Source: Paracoccaceae bacterium
GTDB lineage: Bacteria > Pseudomonadota > Alphaproteobacteria > Rhodobacterales > Rhodobacteraceae
Reading direction: 5' to 3'
DNA length: 13,841 bases
NCBI GenBank assembly: GCA_026982255.1
Contig: JALSHL010000221.1
Span: 1-13,841, forward strand
Both the position numbers and the translations under genes were made by a program. Shown one piece after another: positions 13,131 through 13,841 of this stretch (position 1 is the first letter of the stretch; each line of letters starts with the position of its first letter). The notes beneath the pieces were generated by a model. It was not told where the DNA came from. It searched no databases and was given only the letters and a program-made list of their open reading frames with translations.

Positions 13131-13680
13131 TTCGTCGGGCGAGGATGAACAGCCGCTGGCGTTTGTGCGGCGCGCCGACTTCTGCCGCCGTAAACAATCC
13201 TTCCGTAACCCCGTAGCCCAGGCCTTCCAGCTCGCCTCTGACCTCGCGATAACCGAGGTTGAGGTGATTGGCGACATTTTCCAGAAACACCCATTCGGGT
13301 TGGCATTCACCGATGATCCGCGCAAAGTGTGGCCATAGATGGCGGGGATCCTGCGCCCCCTTGCGCTGGCCCGCGATGCTGAAAGGTTGACATGGATAGC
13401 CGCCAGTGAGGATATCCACCGTTCCACACCACGGGTGGCCATCGAAGGTGGTAATGTCGTCCCAGAGAGGTGCTTTATCCAGGGCCTTGTCTTCCATCCG
13501 CGCCACGAGGATGGCCGCAGCGTAACTTTCCCGCTCGACGTAACACACAGTTCGATACCCGCGGCAGGCAATGGTGAGGCCGAGGTCGATCCCGCCAGCT
13601 CCGGCGCACAGCGACAGGCCGAAGAACAGATCTGCGGCTCCGGAAGTGTCTCCGGAGGAATGTAGAGCCAACTCATTCAC
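12589..13680 (-). CDS. DNA (cytosine-5) methyltransferase
   Basis: This protein of about 363 residues would methylate cytosine at carbon 5 in DNA using S-adenosylmethionine. From GTG 13680, motif I is FGLSLCAGAGGIDLG (about 20-34) and motif IV is GGYPCQPFSIAGQRKG with catalytic C97. Motif VI is WVFLENV (E134), motif VIII is APHKRQRLFILA, and motifs IX-X appear as NRVDRLRLCGNGVVPLVAAH near the C-terminus. The region between VIII and IX (about 190-300), which includes the target-recognition part, is low in complexity, with repeated ADTA and VVAP segments. The frame extends to 13818, but that part lies within the preceding gene. GTG 13680 follows its stop by five bases, though no clear Shine-Dalgarno is present. 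With no restriction gene visible, it is probably an orphan phage methyltransferase protecting phage DNA. Confidence 0.85.
   Translation of the reverse strand: MNELALHSSGDTSGAADLFFGLSLCAGAGGIDLGLTIACRGYRTVCYVERESYAAAILVARMEDKALDKAPLWDDITTFDGHPWCGTVDILTGGYPCQPFSIAGQRKGAQDPRHLWPHFARIIGECQPEWVFLENVANHLNLGYREVRGELEGLGYGVTEGLFTAAEVGAPHKRQRLFILARRNQLADTASQRERKPADETDAVATDRKARDESRDQGGDVAHALGKQRQQAERRQSQNSRPEPCGRDVVAPPAVVAPLAVADTAGARLEGHQQPRTCAATATGAQPHGSTGEFCRVFPPSPDDLAGWQDYLRSAPQLEPSVRRGADGLANRVDRLRLCGNGVVPLVAAHAFRILAARFDNDG
12906..12936. repeat. Two 13-bp direct repeats, each a hairpin-like element, period 18
   Basis: GTGGTGCGACCAC occurs at 12906-12918 and 12924-12936. Each copy has perfect arms GTGGT/ACCAC around GCG. 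The 18-bp period is a multiple of three, so repeat gain or loss changes the methyltransferase by six residues (the VVAP units) without a frameshift. Confidence 0.8.
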
Positions 13681-13685
13681 GGGTC

Positions 13686-13841
13686 TCAGCGTGGGGTTGT
13701 CGCCAGTTCGGCGAAGGTCTGATCTGTGCCATCCAGCGTTGCGGCTTGGCCGGTGAACTGCTGCCAGCGCTCCACCGCCACATCGACGTAGGCGGGGTTC
13801 AGCTCGATCCCGTGACAAACGCGGCCCGTGGTTTCGGCCGC
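13686..13841 (-). CDS. DNA methyltransferase (probable N6-adenine or N4-cytosine type), C-terminal fragment
   Basis: The last 51 codons of a gene enter from the right edge and stop at TGA 13688-13686. The sequence AAETTGRVCHGIELNPAYVD followed by VAVERWQQFTGQAATL matches the end of site-specific adenine or N4-cytosine methyltransferases. There, G-x-ELNPxYVDVxVxRWQxxTG belongs to the cofactor-binding motif in circularly permuted enzymes. Many such phage proteins also carry an N-terminal ParB-like nuclease domain, which cannot be seen here. The gene is followed after five bases by the cytosine methyltransferase start, so the two enzymes are probably in one operon. Confidence 0.8.
   Translation of the reverse strand, partial: AAETTGRVCHGIELNPAYVDVAVERWQQFTGQAATLDGTDQTFAELATTPR

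Noticed and set aside
1..13841. tRNA genes, CRISPR arrays, insertion sequences, integrase or att sites
   Set aside because: None was seen by reading. The two toxin-antitoxin inserts show no transposase or obvious terminal inverted repeats, so no mobile-element mechanism is claimed for them.

Overview
The window is most of the head and tail-start region of a tailed-phage (lambda-like siphovirus) prophage from an alphaproteobacterium. The host call rests on the high G+C (about 60% by eye) and on late-gene proteins that resemble those of Rhodobacteraceae and related prophages: a protease/capsid fusion, DUF6441, a small head-tail joining protein, and a tail chaperone followed by a DUF7697-like frame. 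No integrase, att site, lysis gene or host flank is visible, so the element's ends lie outside the window.

The late operon runs on the minus strand from right to left: small terminase (11660-11094), large terminase (11107-9101), 68-aa head-tail joining protein (9097-8891), portal (8891-7374), prohead protease fused to major capsid protein (7362-5359), DUF2190 decoration protein (5333-4998), head-tail attachment protein (4998-4684), DUF6441 protein (4687-4061), tail terminator-like protein (2895-2464), tail tube (2424-1486), tail assembly chaperone (1484-1047) with a -1 frameshift extension to 802, and the N-terminus of the tail tape measure protein (from 167 to the left edge). Most of these genes abut or overlap by a few bases.

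Two unrelated toxin-antitoxin modules sit on the opposite (plus) strand in junctions of this operon. A HigBA pair (248-831) lies between the tail chaperone and the tape measure gene. A PIN-domain toxin with an excisionase-type HTH antitoxin (3004-4043) lies between the DUF6441 gene and the tail terminator. Each has its own candidate operator: a palindrome for HigBA and spaced direct repeats for the PIN module.

Right of the terminase, across a divergent 118-bp promoter region, two small plus-strand genes (DUF6900-like and DUF3489-like) are followed by a convergent DNA-modification block: a cytosine-5 methyltransferase (13680-12589) placed five bases after the C-terminus of another DNA methyltransferase that enters from the right edge.

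The points most worth a second look are: a textbook -1 slippery site plus hairpin in the tail chaperone; a 7-bp tandem duplication that breaks the tape measure reading frame at codon 16; a strong internal ribosome binding site in the protease/capsid fusion; and a methyltransferase 3' half whose +1 frame also reads as a recognisable protein, so two family-like C-termini share the same DNA. I do not see a wholly new multi-gene system. The novelty here is in the arrangement and the recoding signals.
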